A stretch of 64,000 nucleotides of DNA from Chloroflexota bacterium (GCA_014584575.1 JACTMP010000054.1:1-64000); one strand, 5' to 3'; positions 16,512-25,542 are shown, numbered from the stretch's first letter. The notes: generated by a model not told the origin, from the letters alone. Made by a program: numbers and translations.

Positions 16512-17773
16512 AAATCTTTGAAGCGGTAGTATTGGGCGGCGAAGGGGAGGAACCAGGGGCGGTTGCGGTAGAAGAAGCGGGTGTCTTCGGGGATTTCCTG
16601 GAAGGGGCTGCGGCTGATTTGCCCGGCGAGCAGTTTGCCCACCTCTGTGCCCACGTAAGTAGCAATAGACAACCCATGCCCGCAGTAACCAAAGGCGTAA
16701 TGGATGCCATCCGCCCGGCCGATATGCGGCATCAGGTCAAAGGTGAGGCCAAGCTGTCCTGTCCAGGTGTGGGTGATGGGTATGTCTGCCAGTTCGGGGA
16801 AGGCGTGGTTCATGCTGGCGCGCAGCCGCCGGGCGCTTTCCTGCGGGTCGAGGTTGGTGCTGAGGTTATTACGGCCGCCCCAGAGCATACGGCCGTCCGG
16901 CGTCAGCCGAAAATAGTGCAAAAAGTTCTGCGTCGTGTAAAACATGCGCCCCCGGGGGCTGAGTTTCTGTTGTTGGTCGGGGGGTAATGGCTCGGTGACG
17001 ATGATGTAGCTGCCGACGGGGAAGATTTTGGGCTTGAGAGCGGGCACGAGCCGGTCAGTGTAGCCATTGGTAGCCACCAATACCTCCTTTGCGTTCACGC
17101 TCCCATTCTTTGTGTGAACCAGGAAGCGGGTGGGTAGCCGTTCGATGCGCTGCACATCGGCGTTTTCGCAGAGGTGGACGCCGTATTTGGCGGCGGCCCG
17201 TGCCAGGCCAAAGACGTATTTGGCCGGTTGTAGACCGCCGCTGTAGTTATCAGCCAGACCGCCAAAGTAGATACCTGACCCAATTTCGCTGCGTAAGTCG
17301 CCCGGCGCGACCAGGGTGGTTTCGTGGCCGAACTCGTTTGCGAGCCATTGGCTGGACTGTTTCTGGCTTTCATAGTGGCTGGCTTTGGCGGCCAGGGCGA
17401 TGTGGCCGTTCCGTTTCCAATCGCAATCAATCCCTTCCTCGCGCACGAGCTGGTCAATCAAATCAATGGCGTCGAGGGAGGCTTGCCAGAACTGGTGGGC
17501 GTAGTCACGGCCGTATTGCGCATAGATTTGTTTCAACGGCCGTTTAATCCCCGGTGTGGCCATCCCCCCATTGCGCGAACTGGCCCCCCAGCCGATGGTG
17601 TGCCGCTCCAACACGGCCACCGTCGCCCCCGATTTTGCCAGCACCCGTGCCGCATTCAGCCCGGTGTAGCCGCTGCCGACAATAGCCACATCTACCTCAT
17701 CAGGCAGGTTTGCCGCCACCGGCAAATCAGCCGGGCGGGGGAATTGGTCAGTCCAGAAGGGGGTGGTTTTCAT
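16502..17773 (-). CDS. FAD-dependent amine oxidoreductase (DAO family, PuuB-like)
   Basis: This 423-residue flavoprotein starts MKTTPFWTDQ and has the dinucleotide-binding VAIVGSGYTGLNAAR near residue 30. GWGASSRNGGM is the covalent/flavin-contact motif typical of gamma-glutamylputrescine oxidase and related DAO enzymes. The C-terminal GYCGHGLSIATYVG closes the FAD site. DAO-family members oxidise amines with O2 or quinones. The context of aminotransferase, Lrp regulator and Pot transporter supports an amine substrate such as putrescine or gamma-glutamylputrescine, which is inference. An upstream in-frame ATG (17845) was rejected because its codons are translated repeat. Confidence 0.82.
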   Translation of the reverse strand: MKTTPFWTDQFPRPADLPVAANLPDEVDVAIVGSGYTGLNAARVLAKSGATVAVLERHTIGWGASSRNGGMATPGIKRPLKQIYAQYGRDYAHQFWQASLDAIDLIDQLVREEGIDCDWKRNGHIALAAKASHYESQKQSSQWLANEFGHETTLVAPGDLRSEIGSGIYFGGLADNYSGGLQPAKYVFGLARAAAKYGVHLCENADVQRIERLPTRFLVHTKNGSVNAKEVLVATNGYTDRLVPALKPKIFPVGSYIIVTEPLPPDQQQKLSPRGRMFYTTQNFLHYFRLTPDGRMLWGGRNNLSTNLDPQESARRLRASMNHAFPELADIPITHTWTGQLGLTFDLMPHIGRADGIHYAFGYCGHGLSIATYVGTEVGKLLAGQISRSPFQEIPEDTRFFYRNRPWFLPFAAQYYRFKDLVG

Positions 17774-17805
17774 AAAGATTGGGAGATTGGCGGTGGGGAG
17801 ACCGC

Positions 17806-17857
17806 GAGATTGAGAGATTGGAGAGTTGATCTCCCAATCTCCCAATCTCTCAATCTC
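17806..17857. repeat. Inverted GAGATTG-unit array
   Basis: Arm 17806-17821 (GAGATTGAGAGATTGG) pairs perfectly with 17842-17857. The TGA stop of the aminotransferase gene overlaps its end. It lies between two minus-strand genes. Confidence 0.75.
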
Positions 17858-19172
17858 ATTTTCCTAACACATGCTTCACCGCGTCCTCAAACACCTGCAA
17901 GGTGGTAGCGGCGTTTTCTTCGGTGTGGTCGGAACAGAGGAAGTACGGTTCCAGGCCATCGGCTTCGGGTAAGACGCCGTGCTCGATCATGTGGCGGGTG
18001 ATCTCTTCGTACATGTCCCAATCCGCCTTGTGCAGGTCGCGCCAGTCATACATCGGCTCGTCCGTCATCAGCGCATAGCCGAACATGGCGGGCACGCCGT
18101 TGATGACGTGGGGCACATTGTGGCGGGTGAGGATTTCATGGTAGCCATCCATGATCATCCGGCCTACTTTCTCGATTTTGGGGAATACCTGGCCGGTAGC
18201 CATATATTCCAGCACGGCATCGGCGGCGGCGGTGGAGACGGTGTTGCCGGTGTAGGTGCCACCCTGGAATACTTTACCGGGAGCGATATTCATCATGATC
18301 TCCCGCTTACCGCCAATGGCGGCGATGGGGTAGCCGTTACCGAGGGCTTTGGCGTAGGTGGAGATGTCCGGCAGGACGCCGAACGCATCACGCGCGCCGC
18401 CAGGGGCGATGCGGAAGCCTGTTTTCACTTCGTCAAAGATGAGGACAATGCCGTATTGGTCACATTGTTCGCGCACGAATTCCAGGAAGCCGGGGCGGGG
18501 CATGATGGCGTTGCCGTTGCCCAGGATGGGTTCCATGATAATGGTGGCTACCTTGTCGCCTTTTTCTTGCAGGAAGTCGCCCAGGATTTCCACGTCGTTG
18601 AAGGGGAGTACCTGGATGAGGTCGCGCATCACTTCAGGGATGCCCCAACTCATTTTGTAGGCGGTGGGGCGCTGGCGGTTGCCCACTTTTTCGGGGTTAC
18701 CGCCGGCCGTTGACCAGAGGGTGTAGTCGTGCGCGCCGTGGTAGCTGCCTTCAAACTTGACGACCAGGTCGCGCCCGGTGTAACCACGCGCCAGGCGCAA
18801 GGCGTGCATGGTACATTCGGAGCCGGTGTTGGTCAGGCGCACCATTTCCACGCCGGGCACCATATCAATGATGCGTTCGGCGACTTTGACTTCCAGTTCC
18901 TGGGTGGAGGCGAAGCTGATACCATGATCAATAGCGGCCTTGACACGGCCGTTCACAAACGGATCCGTATGTCCCAGGATGATGGGGCCAAAACCGAGGC
19001 GATAATCTATGTATTTACGGCCGTCAAAATCAAACACATATTGATCTTGCGCGTCGGCTACAACGGGCGTATTGTAATCGTCGTGGTAGCGGAAGTTGGA
19101 GTTGACGCCATAGGGCAGCACCTTTTTGGCGCGTTCAAAAAACTCGTGGGATTTGGGGCCTTGGTAGGGCAT
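17856..19172 (-). CDS. Class III aminotransferase (PLP-dependent)
   Basis: The 438-residue protein has fold type I PLP motifs: the cofactor-phosphate binding GSECTMHALRLARGYTGR, the aspartate in LIFDEVKTGFR and the Schiff-base lysine in TYAKALGNGYPIAA. It resembles glutamate-1-semialdehyde aminomutase-like and omega-amino acid aminotransferases (the segment LTNTGSE near residue 115). It is probably a catabolic amine or beta-amino acid transaminase, since hemL-type heme synthesis context is missing and a DAO oxidase follows 83 bases downstream. It is divergent from the lrp-type gene with shared operator-like palindromes. A true hemL role cannot be excluded from sequence alone. Confidence 0.82.
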   Translation of the reverse strand: MPYQGPKSHEFFERAKKVLPYGVNSNFRYHDDYNTPVVADAQDQYVFDFDGRKYIDYRLGFGPIILGHTDPFVNGRVKAAIDHGISFASTQELEVKVAERIIDMVPGVEMVRLTNTGSECTMHALRLARGYTGRDLVVKFEGSYHGAHDYTLWSTAGGNPEKVGNRQRPTAYKMSWGIPEVMRDLIQVLPFNDVEILGDFLQEKGDKVATIIMEPILGNGNAIMPRPGFLEFVREQCDQYGIVLIFDEVKTGFRIAPGGARDAFGVLPDISTYAKALGNGYPIAAIGGKREIMMNIAPGKVFQGGTYTGNTVSTAAADAVLEYMATGQVFPKIEKVGRMIMDGYHEILTRHNVPHVINGVPAMFGYALMTDEPMYDWRDLHKADWDMYEEITRHMIEHGVLPEADGLEPYFLCSDHTEENAATTLQVFEDAVKHVLGK

Positions 19173-19179
19173 GGGGTTT

Positions 19180-19217
19180 CTCCGTAATCGGTAATCCGTA
19201 ATCGGTAATCGGTTAAC
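19180..19217. repeat. Tandem GGTAATC/CGTAATC heptamers
   Basis: CGTAATCGGTAATCCGTAATCGGTAATCGG comprises four heptamers ending at the 5' end of the aminotransferase gene. Related units recur at 19780-19850 and 41920-41960. Confidence 0.65.
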
Positions 19218-19234
19218 AGGGAACCGTTTGCGCG

Positions 19235-19311
19235 ATTACGAATTTCGTAATAATATGGTGAATCAATACGAATATCGTAGGAATCGGCGAGATGATACTG
19301 GATTTTCGTAA
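19235..19311. promoter_or_regulatory. Operator-like palindromes in the aminotransferase-lrp divergent region
   Basis: ATTACGAATTTCGTAAT (19235-19251) is an 8-1-8 palindrome. TACGAATATCGTA (19267-19279) is a second palindrome, and a half-site TTCGTAA lies at 19305-19311. Centres are about 30 bases apart, near three helical turns, which suits an oligomeric Lrp-type regulator. The regulator gene starts 17 bases further on, so autoregulation is likely. Confidence 0.65.
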
Positions 19312-19328
19312 ATTGGGCAAGAGATGGA

Positions 19329-19793
19329 ATGAATGATCTGGATTTAGCGATTATTGAACAATTGCAGCGGGACGGCCGTAAACCGTATACCGAGATTGCC
19401 AGAGAACTGAACGTGACGGAAGGCACGGTGCGCAACCGGGTAGGCCGGCTCTTGGAGAGCCAGGCGTTGCAAATTATCGGCGTCATTGATCCCCATAAAA
19501 TTGGGTATGACGCCCCGGCCTGGATTGGGGTGACGGTGCAGGCGCCCCACCTGGAACAGGCAGCCATAGACATTGCTGCGCTGCCGGAAGTCAGCTATCT
19601 CATCATGGTTTCCGGTGAATATGATTTGATAGTGGAAGTTCTTTGCAGAAATCGGGAACATCTGGCATTATTCTTGCGCGACAACTTGCAGAACGTGGTG
19701 GGCGTGCAGCGCACCCAAACCTTTTTTATTTTGCACACGTACAAAATGGCGCATGGAGCGCGGCCTGTTTTGTCGGTAAGCGGTAATCAGTAA
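19329..19793 (+). CDS. Lrp/AsnC family transcriptional regulator
   Basis: The 154-residue protein has the standard Lrp layout: an N-terminal helix-turn-helix (LDLAIIEQLQRDGRK, YTEIARELNVTEGTVRNRV) and a C-terminal RAM ligand-binding/oligomerisation domain with GEYDLIVEVLC. The length is typical. It is transcribed away from the aminotransferase-oxidase genes and towards potABCD, with palindromic sites in between. It probably senses an amino acid or amine and controls both arms. The 70 bases to potA hold a repeat array of the GGTAATC type. Confidence 0.88.
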   Translation: MNDLDLAIIEQLQRDGRKPYTEIARELNVTEGTVRNRVGRLLESQALQIIGVIDPHKIGYDAPAWIGVTVQAPHLEQAAIDIAALPEVSYLIMVSGEYDLIVEVLCRNREHLALFLRDNLQNVVGVQRTQTFFILHTYKMAHGARPVLSVSGNQ

Positions 19794-19852
19794 ACGGTAA
19801 TCGGTCACTATTTCTACTGATAACCGATAACGGATGACCGATTACCGCTAAC
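19778..19852. repeat. GGTAATC-type inverted array
   Basis: AAGCGGTAATCAGTAAACGGTAATCGG is followed after a spacer by inverted CCGATAACGG, GACCGATTACCGCTAACGG. It overlaps the last codons of the lrp-type gene and ends at the potA ribosome binding site. Confidence 0.65.
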
Positions 19853-19864
19853 GGAGGAAAGGGA

Positions 19865-21073
19865 TTGGGAAAGACAACTGGGCAATCAAGCACAGGTGCG
19901 GTGGGGGTAGTTGATGTCACGAAGCGGTTTGGGGAGTTTACGGCCGTAGACAACATCTCATTGGATATACGGGACGGGGAGTTTTTCTCCATGCTGGGGC
20001 CAAGCGGCTGCGGTAAGACAACCACGTTGCGCATGATCGCCGGTTTTGAGCAGCCGACGGATGGCGAGATTTTGATTCATGGGCAACCGGTTGCCGGTAT
20101 TCCCGCCTATAAACGGCCGGTCAATACCGTTTTTCAAAACTACGCCCTGTTTCCCCATATGACGGTAGCCCAAAATGTAGCTTTTGGCCTGGAAATGAAA
20201 AAGACGCCGAAACCGGAGATTGAACGGCGTGTGGGTGAGGTGCTGGAACTGGTGCGGCTGCCCCATTTGCGAGATCGCCGTCCTAAACAGCTTTCCGGTG
20301 GGCAGCAGCAGCGCATTGCGCTGGCGCGGGCGCTGGTTAACAAACCGGAGGTGCTGCTGCTGGATGAGCCGTTGGGGGCGCTGGATTTGAAATTACGCAA
20401 GGCGATGCAGCTTGAACTGAAGCAAATCCAGGCCGAAGTGGGCATCACTTTTATTTATGTGACCCATGATCAGGAAGAGGCGCTGACGATGTCTGACCGG
20501 ATTGCGGTGATGGACGCGGGGTTGGTGCAGCAGGTGGGCGAGCCACGCGAAATTTATGAACATCCACAAAACCGCTTTGTGGCCGACTTTATTGGTGAGA
20601 CAAATTTTGTTACCGGCAGGGTGGCAGAATTAGGCCAATTTGCCGCCGTTGATCTGGGTGGGCTGGTGGTGTTGGGCAATGCTGACGGCCGTGACCTTTC
20701 CACCGGTGATGAAGTAACCCTGGCAGTCCGCCCGGAGAAGATCAACCTATACCCCACCGGCGAGGTAGACGTGATGAAGGCGGGGGTGGATGTGGATGAA
20801 ATTGAGCAGTTGTTTGGTGGGCAAATCCCGGACAAAAAGATTGATATGCGCGAATGGCTGGCCACGGAGCAAAATAATGTGGTGATTGACGGCCGTGTCC
20901 AGGAAGCGATTTATATCGGCACCGACACCCGCTATCGGGTGGCCCTGGCCAACGATGCCAGCATCTTTGTGCGCGTGCAAAACTTTGGCTCCCGCTACGA
21001 TCAGTTTTTTGACATTGGCAGCTCCGTCTACATCCATTGGGCGGCGGAAAATGCCCAGGTTTTGACGGAGTAA
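19865..21073 (+). CDS. potA: Polyamine ABC transporter ATP-binding protein
   Basis: The 402-residue ATPase has Walker A GPSGCGKTTT, the Q-loop TVFQNYALFPH, signature LSGGQQQRIALARAL and Walker B LLLDEPLGALD. It is followed by a C-terminal TOBE region with WP-like turns, as in PotA and other Opp/Mal-type importers. It begins with TTG, preceded by GGAGGAAAGGGA, so the TTG start is well supported. It energises the PotB/PotC channel encoded by the next two genes. Asp/Glu-rich insertions in the TOBE part (VDEIEQLFGGQIPDKKID) make it slightly longer than Escherichia coli PotA. Confidence 0.92.
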   Translation: MGKTTGQSSTGAVGVVDVTKRFGEFTAVDNISLDIRDGEFFSMLGPSGCGKTTTLRMIAGFEQPTDGEILIHGQPVAGIPAYKRPVNTVFQNYALFPHMTVAQNVAFGLEMKKTPKPEIERRVGEVLELVRLPHLRDRRPKQLSGGQQQRIALARALVNKPEVLLLDEPLGALDLKLRKAMQLELKQIQAEVGITFIYVTHDQEEALTMSDRIAVMDAGLVQQVGEPREIYEHPQNRFVADFIGETNFVTGRVAELGQFAAVDLGGLVVLGNADGRDLSTGDEVTLAVRPEKINLYPTGEVDVMKAGVDVDEIEQLFGGQIPDKKIDMREWLATEQNNVVIDGRVQEAIYIGTDTRYRVALANDASIFVRVQNFGSRYDQFFDIGSSVYIHWAAENAQVLTE

Positions 21074-21084
21074 GCGGAGGGATC

Positions 21085-22437
21085 ATGGCAATCTCTACCA
21101 CTGACCAACAGGCAACCACACCACCGCGCGTGGTGATGGAAGCGGGCGTAGACTCGATGTGGCAGGCGGCCGCCATTCTGTCGTTGGGCGGGGCGGCGTT
21201 GTGGGCTTTTTTGCTCTTTCGCTGGTTGACCTTCAGCGCGTTTAATTGGATGCCTTACGGCGTGGAACTGGCGCTCACCAACTGGCCGCCTGTGGCGCCT
21301 TATCTCGTTTATGGCGGCCTGTTGGCGGCCGATCTGGTGGTGGGCGTGGGTTTGTGGCGGGGGATGAAGTGGGCGCGGGTGATGGGGTTGGTCACGGCCG
21401 TTGTTGCCATCCTCTTCGCCATCACCTATTTCGCCCTGCTGCGCGAGTTTTGGGGGACGGCCGTCATTCTGGCGCTATCGCTCTTTAAGCTGCTGCTGCT
21501 CACCCGCCAGGTGGGCTGGTCGCTGGCCTATCCCGCGGCCTTCTGGCTGGGTGTCTTTTTCGTTGCCCCTATGATCATCGTCTTCATTGTCAGCCTGGGT
21601 GAACGCAGTCGTCTTGGCACCGTTAGCTACCCACCGTTTGAGTTAAACAACATCGGCATCTATTTTAATGACTATGTGCGCTTTTTCAGCCGCATCGGCG
21701 GTGAATTTATCTACCTGCGCATCTTTGCCCGGTCGGTGTGGATTGCCGTTCTCAATACCATCATTTGCCTGGTGGTGGGTTATCCCTTCGCCTATTGGAT
21801 TGCCCGCCAGCCAAAGCAGTATCGCGGTATGCTCATCTTCCTGGTGATGATCCCCTTCTGGACCAATTTCCTGGTGCGCACCTATGCCTGGATATTGATC
21901 CTGCGCGATTCCGGCCCCATCAATAATTTTTGGACAATTACCCTGCATCAGCAGGCGCTTATGCTGGCCGACAATTCCGCCTTTTTTGCCTGGCTGGCCG
22001 AGGCTACGTCGAATAAACTGCCGCTATTGTTTAACCAGCCGGCGGTGATGATGGGGCTGTTTTATGGCTTTTTGCCCTTTATGATCTTGCCACTGTACAG
22101 CAATCTGGAGCAGTTGGACTGGAATTTGCTGGAAGCGGCCGCCGACCTGGGGGCCAATGCCCGCCAGAGCTTTATGCGCATCTTGCTGCCGCTTTCTATG
22201 CCCGGTATTGTGGCCGGATCGGTGATTGTGTTTATTCCCTCGTTAGGGGCCTACGTGACGCCCGACCTGATGGGCGGCGCCAAGGTGTCTCTGTTGGGCA
22301 ATTTGCTGCAACAGCAATTTATGACGGTGCGCAACTGGCCGTTTGGTTCAGCCATTGGCTTTATTATGATGGCTATTATGTTGGCGGCGACGCTGGTTTA
22401 TTTTCGCACGCTGGCGAAGAATGAGCAGTTAAGGTGA
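21085..22437 (+). CDS. potB: Polyamine ABC transporter permease with an extra N-terminal membrane domain
   Basis: The permease core (from about residue 155) matches PotB, with the EAA loop EAAADLGANARQSFMRILLPLSMPGI. The protein is about 450 residues, well over the 275-300 usual for PotB. The extra 150 residues contain about four hydrophobic segments (around 14-34, 60-80, 88-108 and 113-130) of unknown role. ATG 21085 follows GCGGAGG and is chosen over the frame extension overlapping potA. It forms the channel with PotC. The operon is tightly spaced: 11 bases after potA and 37 before potC. Confidence 0.87.
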   Translation: MAISTTDQQATTPPRVVMEAGVDSMWQAAAILSLGGAALWAFLLFRWLTFSAFNWMPYGVELALTNWPPVAPYLVYGGLLAADLVVGVGLWRGMKWARVMGLVTAVVAILFAITYFALLREFWGTAVILALSLFKLLLLTRQVGWSLAYPAAFWLGVFFVAPMIIVFIVSLGERSRLGTVSYPPFELNNIGIYFNDYVRFFSRIGGEFIYLRIFARSVWIAVLNTIICLVVGYPFAYWIARQPKQYRGMLIFLVMIPFWTNFLVRTYAWILILRDSGPINNFWTITLHQQALMLADNSAFFAWLAEATSNKLPLLFNQPAVMMGLFYGFLPFMILPLYSNLEQLDWNLLEAAADLGANARQSFMRILLPLSMPGIVAGSVIVFIPSLGAYVTPDLMGGAKVSLLGNLLQQQFMTVRNWPFGSAIGFIMMAIMLAATLVYFRTLAKNEQLR

Positions 22438-22474
22438 TCGGTTATCGGTGAGATGTTTTTGTGGAAAATGACCC

Positions 22475-23317
22475 ATGAGTACAGTGACGACTTCTCCTCC
22501 TAAGCCGGCTGTTATGGTTAAGCCACGCCCCAAGCGGGAAAGGGGCACGGCCGTGCGCGCCCGCCTGCTCAACTGGTTTGCCTACAGCATTTTTTTGTTC
22601 CTGTACCTGCCCATTCTCATCCTGGTCATCTATTCCTTTAATGCCAACAAAGTGGTGGGCGTGTGGACGGGGTTCACCACCGATTGGTACCGGGTGCTCT
22701 TTCACAACCAGGCGATGATCAGCGCCTTCAAAGTGAGCATGTGGGTGGCCACCTGGTCCACGTTGATCAGCACCATCCTGGGCACGCTGGCGGCCATTTC
22801 GCTGGAGCGGTATCGTTACCGGGGCAAGCTGCCATTTGACGCTGTGATGTACCTGCCCATTATTATCCCGGACATCGTCATGGCGCTGTCGGCGCTGCTC
22901 TTTTTTGTGATTGTAGCCATTCCCCTGAGCCGCTATACCATTCTGATCGCCCATGTGGCCTTTAATATCTCCTTTGTGGCCGTCATTGTGCGGGCGCGGC
23001 TGGCGGATATGGACCGCAATCTGGAGGAAGCGGCGGCCGACCTGGGCGCCAATGAGTGGACGACGTTCCGCCGCGTTACCCTACCGCTGCTTATGCCGGG
23101 TATCGTTTCCGGAGCGCTGCTGGCTTTTACACTATCGCTGGATGATTTTGTGATTACCTTTTTTGTCTCTGGGCCAGGGTCAACCACCCTGCCGGTGCGA
23201 GTGTATTCGATGATTAAATTTGGCGTGACGCCGGAGGTTAACGCCATCTCCACGCTCATGCTGTTGGGATCAACGTTTTTAGTGATCTTGTCGCTGTTAA
23301 TACAGCGCCGATCGTAA
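22475..23317 (+). CDS. potC: Polyamine ABC transporter permease
   Basis: This 280-residue permease has six predicted membrane segments and the EAA motif EEAAADLGANEWTTFRRVTLPLLMPGI, followed by LSLDDFVITFFVSGPG, which is diagnostic of PotC/YdcV-type proteins. The N-terminus is short and basic (MVKPRPKRERGTAVRAR) before the first segment. It pairs with PotB and is followed 12 bases later by potD. A GAGATG-like ribosome site is weak; the start ATG is the first in the frame. Confidence 0.9.
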   Translation: MSTVTTSPPKPAVMVKPRPKRERGTAVRARLLNWFAYSIFLFLYLPILILVIYSFNANKVVGVWTGFTTDWYRVLFHNQAMISAFKVSMWVATWSTLISTILGTLAAISLERYRYRGKLPFDAVMYLPIIIPDIVMALSALLFFVIVAIPLSRYTILIAHVAFNISFVAVIVRARLADMDRNLEEAAADLGANEWTTFRRVTLPLLMPGIVSGALLAFTLSLDDFVITFFVSGPGSTTLPVRVYSMIKFGVTPEVNAISTLMLLGSTFLVILSLLIQRRS

Positions 23318-23329
23318 CGGAGGAAAAAG

Positions 23330-24478
23330 ATGAAGAAAATGTGGATTGTATTCATGTTATTGGCAACGGCCGTGCTGCTGCTGGCGGCGTGTGGCGGCGG
23401 GCCGGCCGGTGGGCCGGGTAGCAGTGAGGCGACGGCCGATGCCGGATCCGACGCCGCCCCGCAACTGGCATCCGAACTCAGCGTCTATAATTGGGCAGAC
23501 TACATTGACGAAGAACTTCTCACCGAGTATGAACAAGAATACGGCGTCAAAATCATTTATGACACCTTTGCCTCAAATGAAGACCTGCTGGCCAAATTGC
23601 AGGCCGGCGCTACGGGGTACGATGTCATTGTGCCTTCGGATTATATGGTGGAGCAGATGATCGAACTGGGGCTGCTGGCGGAGATTGACGCCAACGCCAT
23701 CCCCAACTTTGCCAACATTGATGAAGATTTCAAAAATGCCCCCTTTGATCCCGGCAACAAACATTGTCTGCCCTACCAATGGGGGACCACCGGCATTGCC
23801 TATCGCGCCGGGCATCCTTACTTTGAGGAAAACCCACCCGATAGTTGGTCTTACCTGTTCGACCCAGAACTATTAGCCCAATATGCCGATGGTGGTATCA
23901 ACGTCCTCAACGATCAGCGGGAGTTGATTGGGGCTGCGTTGTTATACCTGGGTTATTCGCCCAACTCCACCGACCGCAGCCAACTGGAAGAGGCGCGTGA
24001 TGTCATTGTGCGCGCCAAACCGTATTGGAAAACGTTCAACAGCGAGGATTACGACGATTCTTTGTTGATCGCCGACGAAGTGGTATTGTCCCAATCCTGG
24101 AGCGGCGACGCGGCCAATGCTTACTGGTCAACCTATAGCGATGAGACCGAGGACGGCAACTGGTATTACACTATTCCGCAGGAAGGTGCAGTGAAATGGA
24201 TGGACAACATCTGCATCACCGCTTCCAGCACAAAACGAGACACAGCTCTCCACTTTATCAACTTTCTACTGGATGCCGAAAATGGCGCTGCCATCACCAA
24301 CTTTACGTATTTTGCCAGCCCCAATGAAGCGGCTAAAGCATATATTGAGCCGGATATTCTGGCCGATCCGGGCATATTTCCACCGCCAGAGGTGGAAGCG
24401 AAGTTGCAATGGTTAAACGAATTGGGGGATGGTTTGTTTACCTGGGACGAGATGTGGACGGTCATTAAGGGCCAGTAG
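23330..24478 (+). CDS. potD: Spermidine/putrescine-binding lipoprotein
   Basis: This 382-residue periplasmic-type binding protein is a lipoprotein: the signal peptide ends in LLLAAC, which gives the lipidated Cys at about residue 21. A Gly/Ser/Ala linker precedes the domain that opens ELSVYNWADYIDEELL. YNWADYI is the polyamine-binding family hallmark. The late segment WMDNICITASST and the closing FTWDEMWTVIKGQ are also typical. It captures polyamines for PotABC. The start follows GGAGGAAAAAG. An inverted repeat ends the operon. Binding preference between putrescine and spermidine cannot be read from the sequence. Confidence 0.9.
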   Translation: MKKMWIVFMLLATAVLLLAACGGGPAGGPGSSEATADAGSDAAPQLASELSVYNWADYIDEELLTEYEQEYGVKIIYDTFASNEDLLAKLQAGATGYDVIVPSDYMVEQMIELGLLAEIDANAIPNFANIDEDFKNAPFDPGNKHCLPYQWGTTGIAYRAGHPYFEENPPDSWSYLFDPELLAQYADGGINVLNDQRELIGAALLYLGYSPNSTDRSQLEEARDVIVRAKPYWKTFNSEDYDDSLLIADEVVLSQSWSGDAANAYWSTYSDETEDGNWYYTIPQEGAVKWMDNICITASSTKRDTALHFINFLLDAENGAAITNFTYFASPNEAAKAYIEPDILADPGIFPPPEVEAKLQWLNELGDGLFTWDEMWTVIKGQ

Positions 24479-24486
24479 GATAAAAA

Positions 24487-24521
24487 GTGTAGGGCGATTG
24501 ATCACAAAAATTGCCCTACAC
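24487..24521. terminator. Hairpin between convergent potD and FHA genes
   Basis: GTGTAGGGCGATT (24487-24499) pairs with AATTGCCCTACAC (24509-24521) with one wobble. It lies at the shared 3' ends and includes the FHA gene stop codon. Confidence 0.6.
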
Positions 24522-25505
24522 CAGATTCAATTCAAAGGGGCTGGTTACCATACGGGAGAGCGGGGGAATAAAAGCGTCAATGTGTGGGGCCAGGTCACTG
24601 GCAGGTACGGTTGGTTGCAAGAATTCGGCGATTCGAGTGGCTAACGGCCGTAACTGTTCCTGCCATTGTGGGTCGCCCGCATCGTCAGCGCCTACCATTT
24701 CCAGATGTTCATCGCGCCAACGTGTTACCCACTTTTGTATCAACCCGGCTGTGTGGTAGACGCCGAGCATTGTCACCCGAATCTCGCCGCTTTTTTCTTC
24801 GATCAACGTCACATAAATGGGTACGGCCGTTTCCTGCATGCAGGCGCTCCGGGCTTCTTCCATCTGTTCCATCGCTTGCAGGTAGGTCGCTATATCCGCC
24901 AGCAATACCGCCGGTGACATGATATGTTCATGGGCAGCCAGTGTATTGCCATAGCGTAGCGTCAGATTAACTAATTCATGGGAATCAACTGCCCCACGAC
25001 AAAACAGCAGTTTGAGCGGCCCCAGCCATACCTGGTCATCATTGTGTAAGACATATGTCTGACCTGGCGTCAGACGATTGCGATTTAGCCATGTGCCATT
25101 GGTGCTGCCCAAGTCTTCAATACTGTATTCCCCATTGACAAAACGAATTTGGGCATGTTGGCGCGAAATACCCTGTGCCAGGTCGCCATAGCGAGACATA
25201 TCTAACACCAGGTCTTTATCCGGTTCCGAGTTTTCTCGACCGATAATCAATAATGGCTGGTTCCGTATTACCAACGGTTCGGCAAAGTCAAGGACAAAGA
25301 GCGCAAAAGAATCCGGCGGCAGATGTCCAATGCGTCCGGCACAGTCGCCTTCTTCCCGACTTTGTGTGCCCGAAGGGGAAGTCACACTCATCGTAGTGAA
25401 TGCGCCTGGCCGGTGGGCAATCAGTAGCACACCGCAGTGCGCGCAACGGATGGCATCTGGTTTATTTTTTCGTTGGCAAAAAGGGCAAAATTTTGCTTCC
25501 ATCAT
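24516..25505 (-). CDS. Zinc-ribbon FHA domain protein
   Basis: The 329-residue protein starts with a zinc ribbon (FCPFCQRKNK, RCAHCGV, residues 6-26), then a low-complexity stretch. An FHA domain follows (about 80-170) with the phosphothreonine-binding pattern IGRE, SRQHAQI and GSTNGTWLN. The last 150 residues are unassigned and contain no membrane segment. FHA domains bind phosphothreonine, and an S/T kinase is encoded divergently about 100 bases away, so this protein is a likely kinase target or partner (inference). The minus-strand gene ends in a hairpin shared with potD. Confidence 0.83.
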   Translation of the reverse strand: MMEAKFCPFCQRKNKPDAIRCAHCGVLLIAHRPGAFTTMSVTSPSGTQSREEGDCAGRIGHLPPDSFALFVLDFAEPLVIRNQPLLIIGRENSEPDKDLVLDMSRYGDLAQGISRQHAQIRFVNGEYSIEDLGSTNGTWLNRNRLTPGQTYVLHNDDQVWLGPLKLLFCRGAVDSHELVNLTLRYGNTLAAHEHIMSPAVLLADIATYLQAMEQMEEARSACMQETAVPIYVTLIEEKSGEIRVTMLGVYHTAGLIQKWVTRWRDEHLEMVGADDAGDPQWQEQLRPLATRIAEFLQPTVPASDLAPHIDAFIPPLSRMVTSPFELNLV

Positions 25506-25542
25506 CCATCGCTTGATACATTACATAATGGAATGTCACTTG

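Noticed and set aside
17856..19172. Calling the aminotransferase hemL
   Set aside because: Heme genes are absent nearby and amine-oxidation and transport genes surround it; motifs alone do not decide.
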